The notes under the pieces are model-generated. The model worked only from the letters and a program-made list of their open reading frames with translations. It searched no databases and had not been told where the DNA came from. A DNA stretch of 64,000 nucleotides, taken from NCBI GenBank assembly GCA_023251435.1, contig JAHEYU010000014.1:33525-97524 (forward strand). The letters are read 5' to 3'. The stretch is from Bacteroidota bacterium (GTDB lineage Bacteria; Bacteroidota; Bacteroidia; Bacteroidales; Prolixibacteraceae). Within the stretch, counting starts at the first letter, position 1, and every line of letters begins with the position of its first letter. Shown piece by piece: positions 57,245 through 64,000 of this stretch. The translations under genes and the position numbers were made by a program.

Positions 57245-58427
57245 AAAGCTTCAGGAAATATTCGGAAACGACCCGTTGGGTTTATTGAATATTAAACCCT
57301 CTCATTCTCCGGCACAGAATCAAGATGGAAGACTTGTTGCTTCATTTCTGGCAATTAACGATTTCTTTGAAAAAAACAACCGCGAACCCGAACAGGGTGG
57401 AGGCATACAGGAACATCAATTGTATTCAAGGCTAAAGTCAATTCGGGAGAATCCGGTTAAAATCGAGATGCTTTTGAAATACGATACTTATGGCTTATTA
57501 AACTATCAGCAAAAAGAAATCAATTCATTGGATGACATTCTGAATGATGATATTTTGGGCTTGTTAAGTGATGATTCGGAAGGACTTTTTGATCTGAAAC
57601 ACATCACAAAACAAGATGATAGAGCCAGTGCCGATTTTGTGGCCAGACGTAAACCATGCAAAGACTTCGACAAATACGAATCACTTTTCAAAGATGTTCA
57701 GAAAGACCTTTCAGCCGGAAAAAGAAAGCTGATCGAATTTAAATTGGGTAATTTAAGGGAAGGTGCATTTTATGTCCACAACGGTATTTTATTCTTAATT
57801 GAAAAGATAGAGCTTACTCAAAAAGAACATTACAAAGAAGATGGCACCCGGGTTAGAGAAGACGGACGGACACGTTGTATTTTTGAAAATGGCACCGAAT
57901 CAAACATGCTAAAACGTTCAGTTGAAAAAATTCTTTATGCAAACGGTCAGGTAGTTTCAGAAAATGCAGACAAGGTAAACGAAAGCTTCCTTGAAAAATT
58001 TGGCAACATTACCGACGAAGATCAGGAAGCCGGATTTATCTACATTTTAAAATCAAAAAGCGAGAAGAAGGAAATCAGGGAAATTCATCATCTTTATAAA
58101 ATCGGTTACTCCAAAACAACAGTAGAAGACCGGATTAAAAATGCCTTTCAGGAACCAACCTATTTAATGGCAGACGTTCGAATTGTGATGGCATACAAAT
58201 GTTACAACATGAATCCTCAGAAATTGGAACAATTGCTTCATAACTTTTTCGGAAACTCCTGTTTAAATATCGACATCTTTGATAAAAACGGAAACCGTCA
58301 CACTCCAAGAGAATGGTTTATTGCTCCGCTTGATATTATTGAACAAGTCATTCAGTTCATCATTTCCGGAGAAATTGTGAAATACAAATACGATTCGGTG
58401 AATGAAGAAATTGATGTAAGATTATAA
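57231..58427 (+). CDS. GIY-YIG (T5orf172-type) nuclease
   Basis: A 398-residue protein whose start overlaps the helicase stop by 14 bases. The C-terminal third is a GIY-YIG nuclease of the T5orf172 kind: AGFIYILKSKSEKK (about 267), then HLYKIGYSKTTVEDRIKNAF with the catalytic-type Arg, and the Glu in PQKLEQLLHNFFG. The N-terminal 150 residues repeat a short NDPLGLLN/YDTYGLLN/DDILGLLS motif, so they may be a protein-binding array. It probably cuts the foreign DNA in this four-gene system. Confidence 0.85.
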   Translation: MDKDKKLQEIFGNDPLGLLNIKPSHSPAQNQDGRLVASFLAINDFFEKNNREPEQGGGIQEHQLYSRLKSIRENPVKIEMLLKYDTYGLLNYQQKEINSLDDILNDDILGLLSDDSEGLFDLKHITKQDDRASADFVARRKPCKDFDKYESLFKDVQKDLSAGKRKLIEFKLGNLREGAFYVHNGILFLIEKIELTQKEHYKEDGTRVREDGRTRCIFENGTESNMLKRSVEKILYANGQVVSENADKVNESFLEKFGNITDEDQEAGFIYILKSKSEKKEIREIHHLYKIGYSKTTVEDRIKNAFQEPTYLMADVRIVMAYKCYNMNPQKLEQLLHNFFGNSCLNIDIFDKNGNRHTPREWFIAPLDIIEQVIQFIISGEIVKYKYDSVNEEIDVRL

Positions 58428-58455
58428 TCCAAACAGATTTATATCCAGGCTATTC

Positions 58456-59778
58456 CTAGCCCAACCTTATTCTCAGAATCCTTTTTGTTTCTAAAGTGAT
58501 TTTAAACCTATCGTCCAACCGTTTTCCGAAAATCCACACCAACTGATTGCCACTGGCCAGAATCCATGCATTTTCTTTCTCCGGAATGGAGTATTTCTCA
58601 TCGATAAAGAAATCGCTTAGTTTTTTTAGTCCGGCCATGCCAAGAGGCTGAAAATACTCTCCTTCCTGCCAATGCCTGATAATCAGCGGAAAAATGAGTT
58701 TATCCAGATCAAGATCAACCAAATTCGGGTTTGTTGAAAACCTGAAATTAGTCGTCCGATCCAGTTTTTCAAGCGAAAAATGAAGCGGAGTAGTCATTTT
58801 GGTGCAATCTTCTTCAATGTAAAAAATGCGCTCCTGTTTTGTCCTGAAGGGAGAAATCAGCAGATATTCACGGTCTTTTACCAGGCGGTAATCTTCGGAA
58901 AAGAATTTACGGCCCGATTCCTTGTTTAGTGAATCAATAATGTCGTCAATCTGTTCAGCCTGAAATCCAAATTCTCGGATCAGCTCAAACAAAATAGTTC
59001 GCAACGGATTCAGGTTTTGTAGTTTCTCAATGTGAATCATTACACCCTGTTCGTCTTCAGAATAAACCATTGCTTTAATTTCGCTCATCCGCTGCTGAAA
59101 TAGCTGCCCCGTTTCGTGCAGGTTTCCAATGGTTTTCAATGCATTTCTCCTGAAGGCAGGATTCACCTGTTCGAGCAAGGGTAATATTTCCCGACGAATC
59201 AGGTTGCGTTTGTATATGGTTTCAAGATTTGTTGAATCGGTTCTGTAAGCGATTGACATTCGCTGGCAATATTCAAGAATTTCAGCCCTGTTGGTAAACA
59301 ACATCGGGCGTATAATTTTTCCTGATTTGGGCTGGATACCGCTCAATCCCTTAATTCCGCTGCCTCTGGAAAGATTGATCAGGAAAGTTTCGATTACATC
59401 GTCCTGATGATGCGCTGTGGCCAGAGAATCGTAACCATGCCTTTCGAGCAACTCATCGAACCATTCGTAACGCAAATCGCGGGCGGCCATTTCAATCGAA
59501 ATACCTTCGAGTTTAGAATATTCTTCGGTACTGAATTTTTTGGAATGAAAAGCCAGATTGTGCTGATCGCAATAATCTGAAACAAAGTGCTCGTCTCCAT
59601 CCGATTCATTTCCGCGCAACCCAAAATTGCAATGGGCAACCGCCACCGAAAAACCCGCATTGGCAAACAAATGCAACATCAGCATCGAATCGGCGCCGCC
59701 ACTAACCGCCAGCAGCACAACCTGCGACGAGTGAAACAGCTTTTCGCTGTGAATATATTTCAGAAATTGCTCGACCAT
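58456..59778 (-). CDS. tilS: tRNA(Ile)-lysidine synthase
   Basis: A 440-residue minus-strand enzyme. The N-terminal PP-loop ATPase shows VVLLAVSGGADSMLMLHLF, then CNFGLRGNESDGDEHFV, TAHHQDDVIETFLINLSRGSGIKGLSGI and RTDSTN. A C-terminal TilS substrate-binding domain follows. It converts the C34 of tRNA-Ile(CAU) to lysidine, an essential step for reading AUA. It converges with the GIY-YIG gene, 28 bases apart. Confidence 0.94.
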   Translation of the reverse strand: MVEQFLKYIHSEKLFHSSQVVLLAVSGGADSMLMLHLFANAGFSVAVAHCNFGLRGNESDGDEHFVSDYCDQHNLAFHSKKFSTEEYSKLEGISIEMAARDLRYEWFDELLERHGYDSLATAHHQDDVIETFLINLSRGSGIKGLSGIQPKSGKIIRPMLFTNRAEILEYCQRMSIAYRTDSTNLETIYKRNLIRREILPLLEQVNPAFRRNALKTIGNLHETGQLFQQRMSEIKAMVYSEDEQGVMIHIEKLQNLNPLRTILFELIREFGFQAEQIDDIIDSLNKESGRKFFSEDYRLVKDREYLLISPFRTKQERIFYIEEDCTKMTTPLHFSLEKLDRTTNFRFSTNPNLVDLDLDKLIFPLIIRHWQEGEYFQPLGMAGLKKLSDFFIDEKYSIPEKENAWILASGNQLVWIFGKRLDDRFKITLETKRILRIRLG

Positions 59779-59782
59779 TTCA

Positions 59783-59820
59783 CAAAGTTCCAGGTTTCAA
59801 GTTTAAAGTTCAAGGTTTAT
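59783..59820 (+). repeat. 7-nt periodic array (AAGTTTC-type) upstream of tilS
   Basis: AAGTTCC AGGTTTC AAGTTTA AAGTTCA AGGTTTA. It is the same word family as at 15275 and 47404 and lies directly ahead of the tilS start. Confidence 0.6.
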
Positions 59821-59957
59821 CTGCTGTATATCAATAGCATCCGTTTTGAAAAGCATTGCAAGTAACCAATAAATCAAAATTTAACAGACAAGATTATTTT
59901 TCAACCAGTAGGCCAAACTCCCTTCCCTCATTGGGGAAGGGTTGGGGATGGGGCTTT

Positions 59958-61184
59958 TCACGTTTTCGCTACCAATTCAGCAATCCGCACAATTACCTCA
60001 ACTGCTTTTTGCATCGACTGTACGGGTACAAATTCGAATGGGCCATGAAAATTGTGCCCTCCGGCAAAAATATTGGGGCAGGGCAAACCTTTCCACGAAA
60101 GCTGCGCACCGTCGGTTCCGCCGCGAATGGCTTTTATTTTTGGGGTAACGCCAACGTCTATCATTGCCTGTTCGGCCAGATCGACAATGTATTTCACCGG
60201 CTCAACCTTTTGTTTCATGTTGTAATACTGATCGGCCATTTCAAGCGAAACAGTTCCTTGTCCGTAACGAAGATTGACCAATCCGCAAACTTCCGTCATC
60301 AGTTTTTTCTTCGCTTCGAATTTAGCAAGATCGTGATCGCGGATAATAAATTCCAGTTTGGTAAGCGAAACATCACCTTCAAACGAAGTGAGGTGAAAAA
60401 AGCCCTCAAAACCTGTAGTGTATTCTGGTCGTTGTTCCGGCGGAAGCATTTGTATGATTTGCATGGCCACCAGTGCCGAATTGATCATGGTATTTTTAGC
60501 ATAACCGGGGTGTACACTCCGGCCTTTCACCGAAATTTTCGCACTGGCTGCATTGAAATTTTCGTATTCGAGTTCTCCTATTTCCCCACCATCAAGCGTA
60601 TAGGCAAAGTCGGCACCAAATTTCTCAACATCGAAGTATTGGGTTCCATGCCCCACTTCTTCATCAGGCGTAAAGCAAATACGGATTTTGCCGTGTTTAA
60701 TTTCAGGATGATTGACTAAAAAATCCATTGCCGTTACAATTTCTGCAATTCCTGCTTTATCGTCGGCACCCAACAATGTTTCACCATCGGTAGTAATCAA
60801 GTCCTGACCAACATATTTCATCAATTCAGGAAAATCGCGTGGACTTAAAACAATGTTGTCTTCAGTATTCAGGACCAAATCCTGACCCTGATAATTTCTG
60901 ACCAACTGCGGATTTACGTTTTCCCCCGAAAAATCGGGACTGGTATCAACGTGCGAAACAAAACCGATTACCGGAACCTGATGATCAACATTGGATGGCA
61001 GCGTGGCTGTAACATATCCAAACTCGTCGCGTGTAACTTCGGTTAAACCAATTTCACACAATTCCTTGGCCAGCAAATCAGCAAATGCCAGTTGGCGATC
61101 GGTACTCGGGAATGTTTCACTATCCGGATCGGAGGTGGTGTAAATCTTCGAATATCTTAAAAATCTTTCTAAAACCTGTTCCAT
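59958..61184 (-). CDS. pepT: Peptidase T
   Basis: A minus-strand tripeptidase of about 408 residues. I choose the ATG at 61184 ([14 protein letters not shown]) because the track start at 61199 adds codons from the array. The two-metal M20 site is visible: [35 protein letters not shown] and [17 protein letters not shown]. It hydrolyses tripeptides from the N-terminus in the cytoplasm. Confidence 0.93.
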   Translation of the reverse strand: MEQVLERFLRYSKIYTTSDPDSETFPSTDRQLAFADLLAKELCEIGLTEVTRDEFGYVTATLPSNVDHQVPVIGFVSHVDTSPDFSGENVNPQLVRNYQGQDLVLNTEDNIVLSPRDFPELMKYVGQDLITTDGETLLGADDKAGIAEIVTAMDFLVNHPEIKHGKIRICFTPDEEVGHGTQYFDVEKFGADFAYTLDGGEIGELEYENFNAASAKISVKGRSVHPGYAKNTMINSALVAMQIIQMLPPEQRPEYTTGFEGFFHLTSFEGDVSLTKLEFIIRDHDLAKFEAKKKLMTEVCGLVNLRYGQGTVSLEMADQYYNMKQKVEPVKYIVDLAEQAMIDVGVTPKIKAIRGGTDGAQLSWKGLPCPNIFAGGHNFHGPFEFVPVQSMQKAVEVIVRIAELVAKT

Positions 61185-61193
61185 AATTTTTCC

Positions 61194-61232
61194 ATTCATT
61201 CATTCAAAATTCATCATTCAAAATTTCTTAAA
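61194..61232 (+). repeat. 7-nt periodic array before pepT
   Basis: ATTCATT CATTCAA AATTCAT CATTCAA AATTT. It spans the short gap between pepT and the next minus-strand gene and covers the last codons of that gene. Confidence 0.5.
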
Positions 61233-61917
61233 CGTCGTCGGAATTAAATTTAAAGCCCAGTCGTTTGCCTGTCTGAATCCGGGAATGATTGATTTCCATC
61301 TGCATCTGTTCAACGGTTGCGATCTTTACCTGGTCGTAAGGTGGAACCAGCAAATCAAAATCAATGGCATATTTTATAGCAGTTTCAATAATATCTTTCA
61401 GGTATTCCTTGGTTAATTCATCAATTCCGAAATCCTTCACAACTTCACTCGTTTGCCTTTTACCTTCAACAAAAAAATGGTTCTCACGGTTTACAAAAAT
61501 GCGTGCAATCAGGTATCCCAAATCCTGGAATCGGTTGTATTTAAAGGAGTCGGCCAAAAAATTATAAATACTAAACACCCCGCAATAGGAATTCAGCGGA
61601 TTGGCTTTGATGTAATCCAGTTTCCAGATCGGATGTTCGCGGTTAAAAACAAACACGTTGGTGTGCATGCTAAAAATCAGCAAATCGCCCCCAATTCTGA
61701 ATTCGGCTTCAAAAGGCCCTTTTTCCTGAAATTGCGGCAAAATGCTATCAGCAACTTTATCCGCCAAAACCGCACGATATTCTGCTTCCAATTCCCGCAA
61801 TACATCCTTAAGTAATGCAAACATCCTGATGGAGTTCTTATAAACTTCCTGTTTGAGGTTTGTTTTTATGACCAGACCATCCAATTGGCTGGCGCTATTG
61901 TTTTCAGCAGTATCCAT
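61228..61917 (-). CDS. Conserved hypothetical protein
   Basis: A 229-residue minus-strand protein of a type seen often in Bacteroidota but with no function I know. It has a helical N-terminus (KQEVYKNSIRMFALLKDVLRELEAEYRAVL), a mixed core with GDLLIFSMHTNVFVFNREHPIWKLDYI, and a helical C-terminus. It has no signal peptide or catalytic motif that I can name. It lies between proS and pepT. Confidence 0.75.
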   Translation of the reverse strand: MDTAENNSASQLDGLVIKTNLKQEVYKNSIRMFALLKDVLRELEAEYRAVLADKVADSILPQFQEKGPFEAEFRIGGDLLIFSMHTNVFVFNREHPIWKLDYIKANPLNSYCGVFSIYNFLADSFKYNRFQDLGYLIARIFVNRENHFFVEGKRQTSEVVKDFGIDELTKEYLKDIIETAIKYAIDFDLLVPPYDQVKIATVEQMQMEINHSRIQTGKRLGFKFNSDDV

Positions 61918-62025
61918 AGTCGAAGTGTTAAATTTTTCATCCGAATATAATGTTTTTATTAAGGCCGGATGGAATTCGCTTCTGAATTATTCATCCATTT
62001 TTGAGTTTATTGAATACGCTCATTT

Positions 62026-62071
62026 ATAAAACAATAAAAGCAGCCAAATTTGGCTGCTTTTATTGTTTTAT
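62026..62071. terminator. Perfect 46-base palindromic terminator
   Basis: Two 23-base arms around the centre AAATTT, with GC-rich core GCAGCC/GGCTGC and flanking AT-rich ATAAAACAATAAAA / TTTTATTGTTTTAT. The symmetrical T-runs would make it work in both directions; it ends proS (minus). Confidence 0.75.
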
Positions 62072-62083
62072 GATTTCGCCAGT

Positions 62084-63559
62084 TTAATAAGCCAAGGCAA
62101 AAATAACCCGGCCTTTCGATGGTTTTCCTGAATAGATACAAGTTCCATCTTCAGGAACCTGATCAAACGGGATGCAACGAATGGTGGCTTTGGTTTCATC
62201 CTTTATGGCCTGTTCAGTTTCAGGAGTTCCGTCCCAATGAGCCATAATAAACCCGCCTTTATTTTGGAGTACATCTTTAAACTCTTCATAAGTTTCAACC
62301 GGAGTAGTCATTGCGGTGCGGTAATCACGCGCTTTGTTAAAAATATTTTCCTGAATATCATTCAGTAATTGCTGAATATACAACTCAATATTATCTATTG
62401 GAACAACTTGTTTCTCCAGGGTATCGCGGCGGGCAACTTCTACCGTGCCGTTTTCGAGGTCGCGCGGTCCCATAGCAATGCGAACCGGAACGCCTTTCAA
62501 CTCGTATTCAGCAAATTTCCAGCCTGGTTTTTTGTTGTCGTTGTTGTCGTATTTAACCGAAACTCCCAATGCCCTTAATTTTGAAACAATGATATCCACT
62601 TTTTCAGAAATAGCGGCAAGTTGTTCCATCTGTTTGTATATTGGAACTATAACCACCTGAAATGGTGCAAGTTTCGGAGGTAATACCAATCCGTTATCGT
62701 CAGAATGAGCCATGATCAAAGCGCCCATCAGTCGGGTCGAAACTCCCCATGAGGAACCCCATACAAATTCTTCGTGACCTTCTTTGGTTGCGAACCGAAC
62801 ATCAAAAGCTTTGGCAAAATTTTGCCCAAGATAATGCGAAGTTCCTGACTGCAGTGCTTTTCCGTCCTGCATTAAAGCTTCGATCGTGTAAGTTTCGAGT
62901 GCACCGGCAAAGCGTTCGTTGGCCGATTTTGCTCCTTTAATAACCGGAAGCGCCATGAATTTTTCGGCAAAAGTCGCGTACACATTTACCATTTGTTCGG
63001 TTTCGGCCATCGCTTCCTGACTGGTTGCATGCGCGGTGTGACCTTCCTGCCATAAAAATTCTGTTGTGCGTAAAAACAGTCGTGTCCGCATTTCCCAGCG
63101 AACCACATTGGCCCACTGATTGACAAGAATAGGCAAATCGCGGTATGATTGAATCCAGTTTTTATAGGTGCTCCAAATAATGGTTTCTGAAGTTGGCCTA
63201 ACGATTAATTCTTCTTCCAGTTTCGCATTCGGATCAACGATAATTCCTTTCCCATCCGGATCATTCATCAAACGATAGTGGGTAACTACTGCACATTCTT
63301 TGGCAAAACCTTCCACATGGCTGGCTTCTTTGCTGAAAAACGATTTCGGTATAAACAATGGGAAATATGCGTTCGAATGACCAGTCTCTTTAAACATGCG
63401 GTCTAACTCTGCCTGCATTTTTTCCCAGATTGCATAACCATAAGGTTTAATTACCATGCAGCCTCTAACAGCCGAATTCTCGGCAAGATCAGCCTTAACA
63501 ACCAGATCGTTGTACCATTGTGAATAATTTTCGCTTCGGGGAGTCAATTCTTTTGCCAT
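62084..63559 (-). CDS. proS: Prolyl-tRNA synthetase, archaeal/eukaryotic-like type
   Basis: A 491-residue minus-strand class II synthetase. Motif 2 is [27 protein letters not shown] and motif 3 is in the [31 protein letters not shown] region. It lacks the bacterial insertion domain and has the C-terminal zinc-like extension typical of the shorter archaeal-type ProRS, as is usual in Bacteroidota. It charges tRNA-Pro. Confidence 0.94.
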   Translation of the reverse strand: MAKELTPRSENYSQWYNDLVVKADLAENSAVRGCMVIKPYGYAIWEKMQAELDRMFKETGHSNAYFPLFIPKSFFSKEASHVEGFAKECAVVTHYRLMNDPDGKGIIVDPNAKLEEELIVRPTSETIIWSTYKNWIQSYRDLPILVNQWANVVRWEMRTRLFLRTTEFLWQEGHTAHATSQEAMAETEQMVNVYATFAEKFMALPVIKGAKSANERFAGALETYTIEALMQDGKALQSGTSHYLGQNFAKAFDVRFATKEGHEEFVWGSSWGVSTRLMGALIMAHSDDNGLVLPPKLAPFQVVIVPIYKQMEQLAAISEKVDIIVSKLRALGVSVKYDNNDNKKPGWKFAEYELKGVPVRIAMGPRDLENGTVEVARRDTLEKQVVPIDNIELYIQQLLNDIQENIFNKARDYRTAMTTPVETYEEFKDVLQNKGGFIMAHWDGTPETEQAIKDETKATIRCIPFDQVPEDGTCIYSGKPSKGRVIFALAY

Positions 63560-63640
63560 TTCTTTACTTTTGGTATGGTATTTGAGTTTTTCGTACTAGT
63601 TTTATAGGCTACAAAGAAAGTAAATTTATCAATCATTATA

Positions 63641-63649
63641 AAGGAGGGT
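63641..63649 (+). promoter_or_regulatory. Strong Shine-Dalgarno site
   Basis: AAGGAGGG lies 5-6 bases before the ATG at 63655. Such a site is unusual beside the other genes here, which mostly lack one. Confidence 0.65.
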
Positions 63650-63654
63650 GTGCT

Positions 63655-64000
63655 ATGAAAACCAAACTTCCATTCATCGCAGTTGTTGCAATATTAGTCA
63701 GTGCATGTACCACGGGAACATACATGGCTAAAACATACGATGATGATATCTATTTCTCTCCCGCAGATGTACCACCCGTTACATTAAATCAGGATAATTC
63801 ACAAACAGGTAAAAGGGTTGAAGGTAATGAAAGAATAGTGATGAGCCAGGCGGGAAAAAATACCGATGGTTCCTTGACCCAGAACAACTACATTTATCAG
63901 CCTGACGAACAGACGCAAAACTCAGACTATCAGGCTTATGACATGGATCAGCAAGAGCTGGTGGGTTCTGATACAACAGTTTATTACAATGACGACGATG
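63655..64000 (+). CDS. Lipoprotein, partial (runs off the window)
   Basis: Not in the ORF track because it has no stop in the window. Translation from 63655 gives MKTKLPFIAVVAILVSACTTGTYMAKTYDDDIYFSP, a lipoprotein signal with Cys at residue 18. The visible mature part, about 97 residues, is polar and rich in Asp, Gln, Asn and Tyr (ENERIVMSQ-like and YQAYDMDQQELVG stretches), with no domain I know. It is divergent from proS. Confidence 0.75.
   Translation, partial: MKTKLPFIAVVAILVSACTTGTYMAKTYDDDIYFSPADVPPVTLNQDNSQTGKRVEGNERIVMSQAGKNTDGSLTQNNYIYQPDEQTQNSDYQAYDMDQQELVGSDTTVYYNDDD

Noticed and set aside
51536-58427. BREX, DISARM or type I restriction
   Set aside because: There is no PglZ, BrxC, DrmB, PLD protein or HsdS. 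The gene set does not fit these types.
59856-60719. 287-residue plus-strand ORF
   Set aside because: It is the antisense of peptidase T, whose metal-site motifs are intact on the minus strand.

Overview
The window reads as chromosomal DNA of a Bacteroidota bacterium, probably in or near the Marinilabiliales/Prolixibacteraceae. The reasons are the TAnnTTTG-type promoters, the near absence of Shine-Dalgarno sites, a type IX secretion tail on one protein, M56/TonB and LytS/LytTR pairs, DUF2027-Smr, the archaeal-type ProRS, and a complete hem cluster of Bacteroidota type. This placement comes from gene content; no marker-gene search was possible.

Layout. 1-3752: the 3' end of ribokinase, then ADP-ribosylglycohydrolase, nucleoside hydrolase and a GRP/ureide-permease-like transporter, which look like a nucleoside/ADP-ribose salvage operon. 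3956-5080: an unknown gene and a single-domain response regulator. 5318-25340: a large redox and beta-propeller region. It holds six exported or membrane-anchored PQQ-like propellers, an isochorismatase-family hydrolase, an NHL-like propeller, a small Cys-rich Tat protein, a Tat-type polyferredoxin (NapG-like), a membrane polyferredoxin (NapH-like), a NuoE-NuoF fusion and a [2Fe-2S]-GltD-like flavoprotein. The last two together match the subunit plan of the Stn-type transhydrogenase. An ORF6N gene and a four-helix-bundle (23S-IVS-protein family) gene interrupt this operon, each surrounded by repeats. A ThuA protein and an AT-rich orphan follow.

25434-31238: a glycosyltransferase, a DUF2179 membrane protein, and a BlaI repressor with an M56/TonB/T9SS mosaic protein, preceded by a promoter with two BlaI-like operators. 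31261-36237: a LytS-type kinase, a LytTR regulator, and an Xre/RES toxin-antitoxin pair. Three copies of the same rnpB terminator hairpin punctuate this stretch, which ends at the intact RNase P RNA gene (minus strand). This looks like tandem accretion at the rnpB 3' end. 36329-38844: Smr and QueA. 39438-51463: a near-complete protoheme pathway (hemA, C, D, B, L, E, N, G/Y, F) with one unknown exported protein inside it.

51536-58427: a four-gene putative defence operon encoding an N6-adenine methyltransferase, a RhuM-family protein, a DEAD/DEAH helicase and a GIY-YIG nuclease. The methyltransferase specificity region is conspicuously AT-rich. 58456-63559: minus-strand housekeeping genes tilS, pepT, an unknown gene and proS. 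63655-end: a partial lipoprotein gene.

Across the window, intergenic gaps carry a distinctive class of repeats. They are degenerate arrays with a 7-nt period whose word differs from gap to gap (GTTGCGG, AAGTTCC, GATTAAC, AGCTAGC, AATATCC and others). They often occur as a forward array followed by its reverse complement, so that they can fold into a long imperfect hairpin. A second class consists of REP-like palindromic elements with conserved frames and variable stems. I see no tRNA, rRNA, CRISPR array, transposase or integrase in the window.
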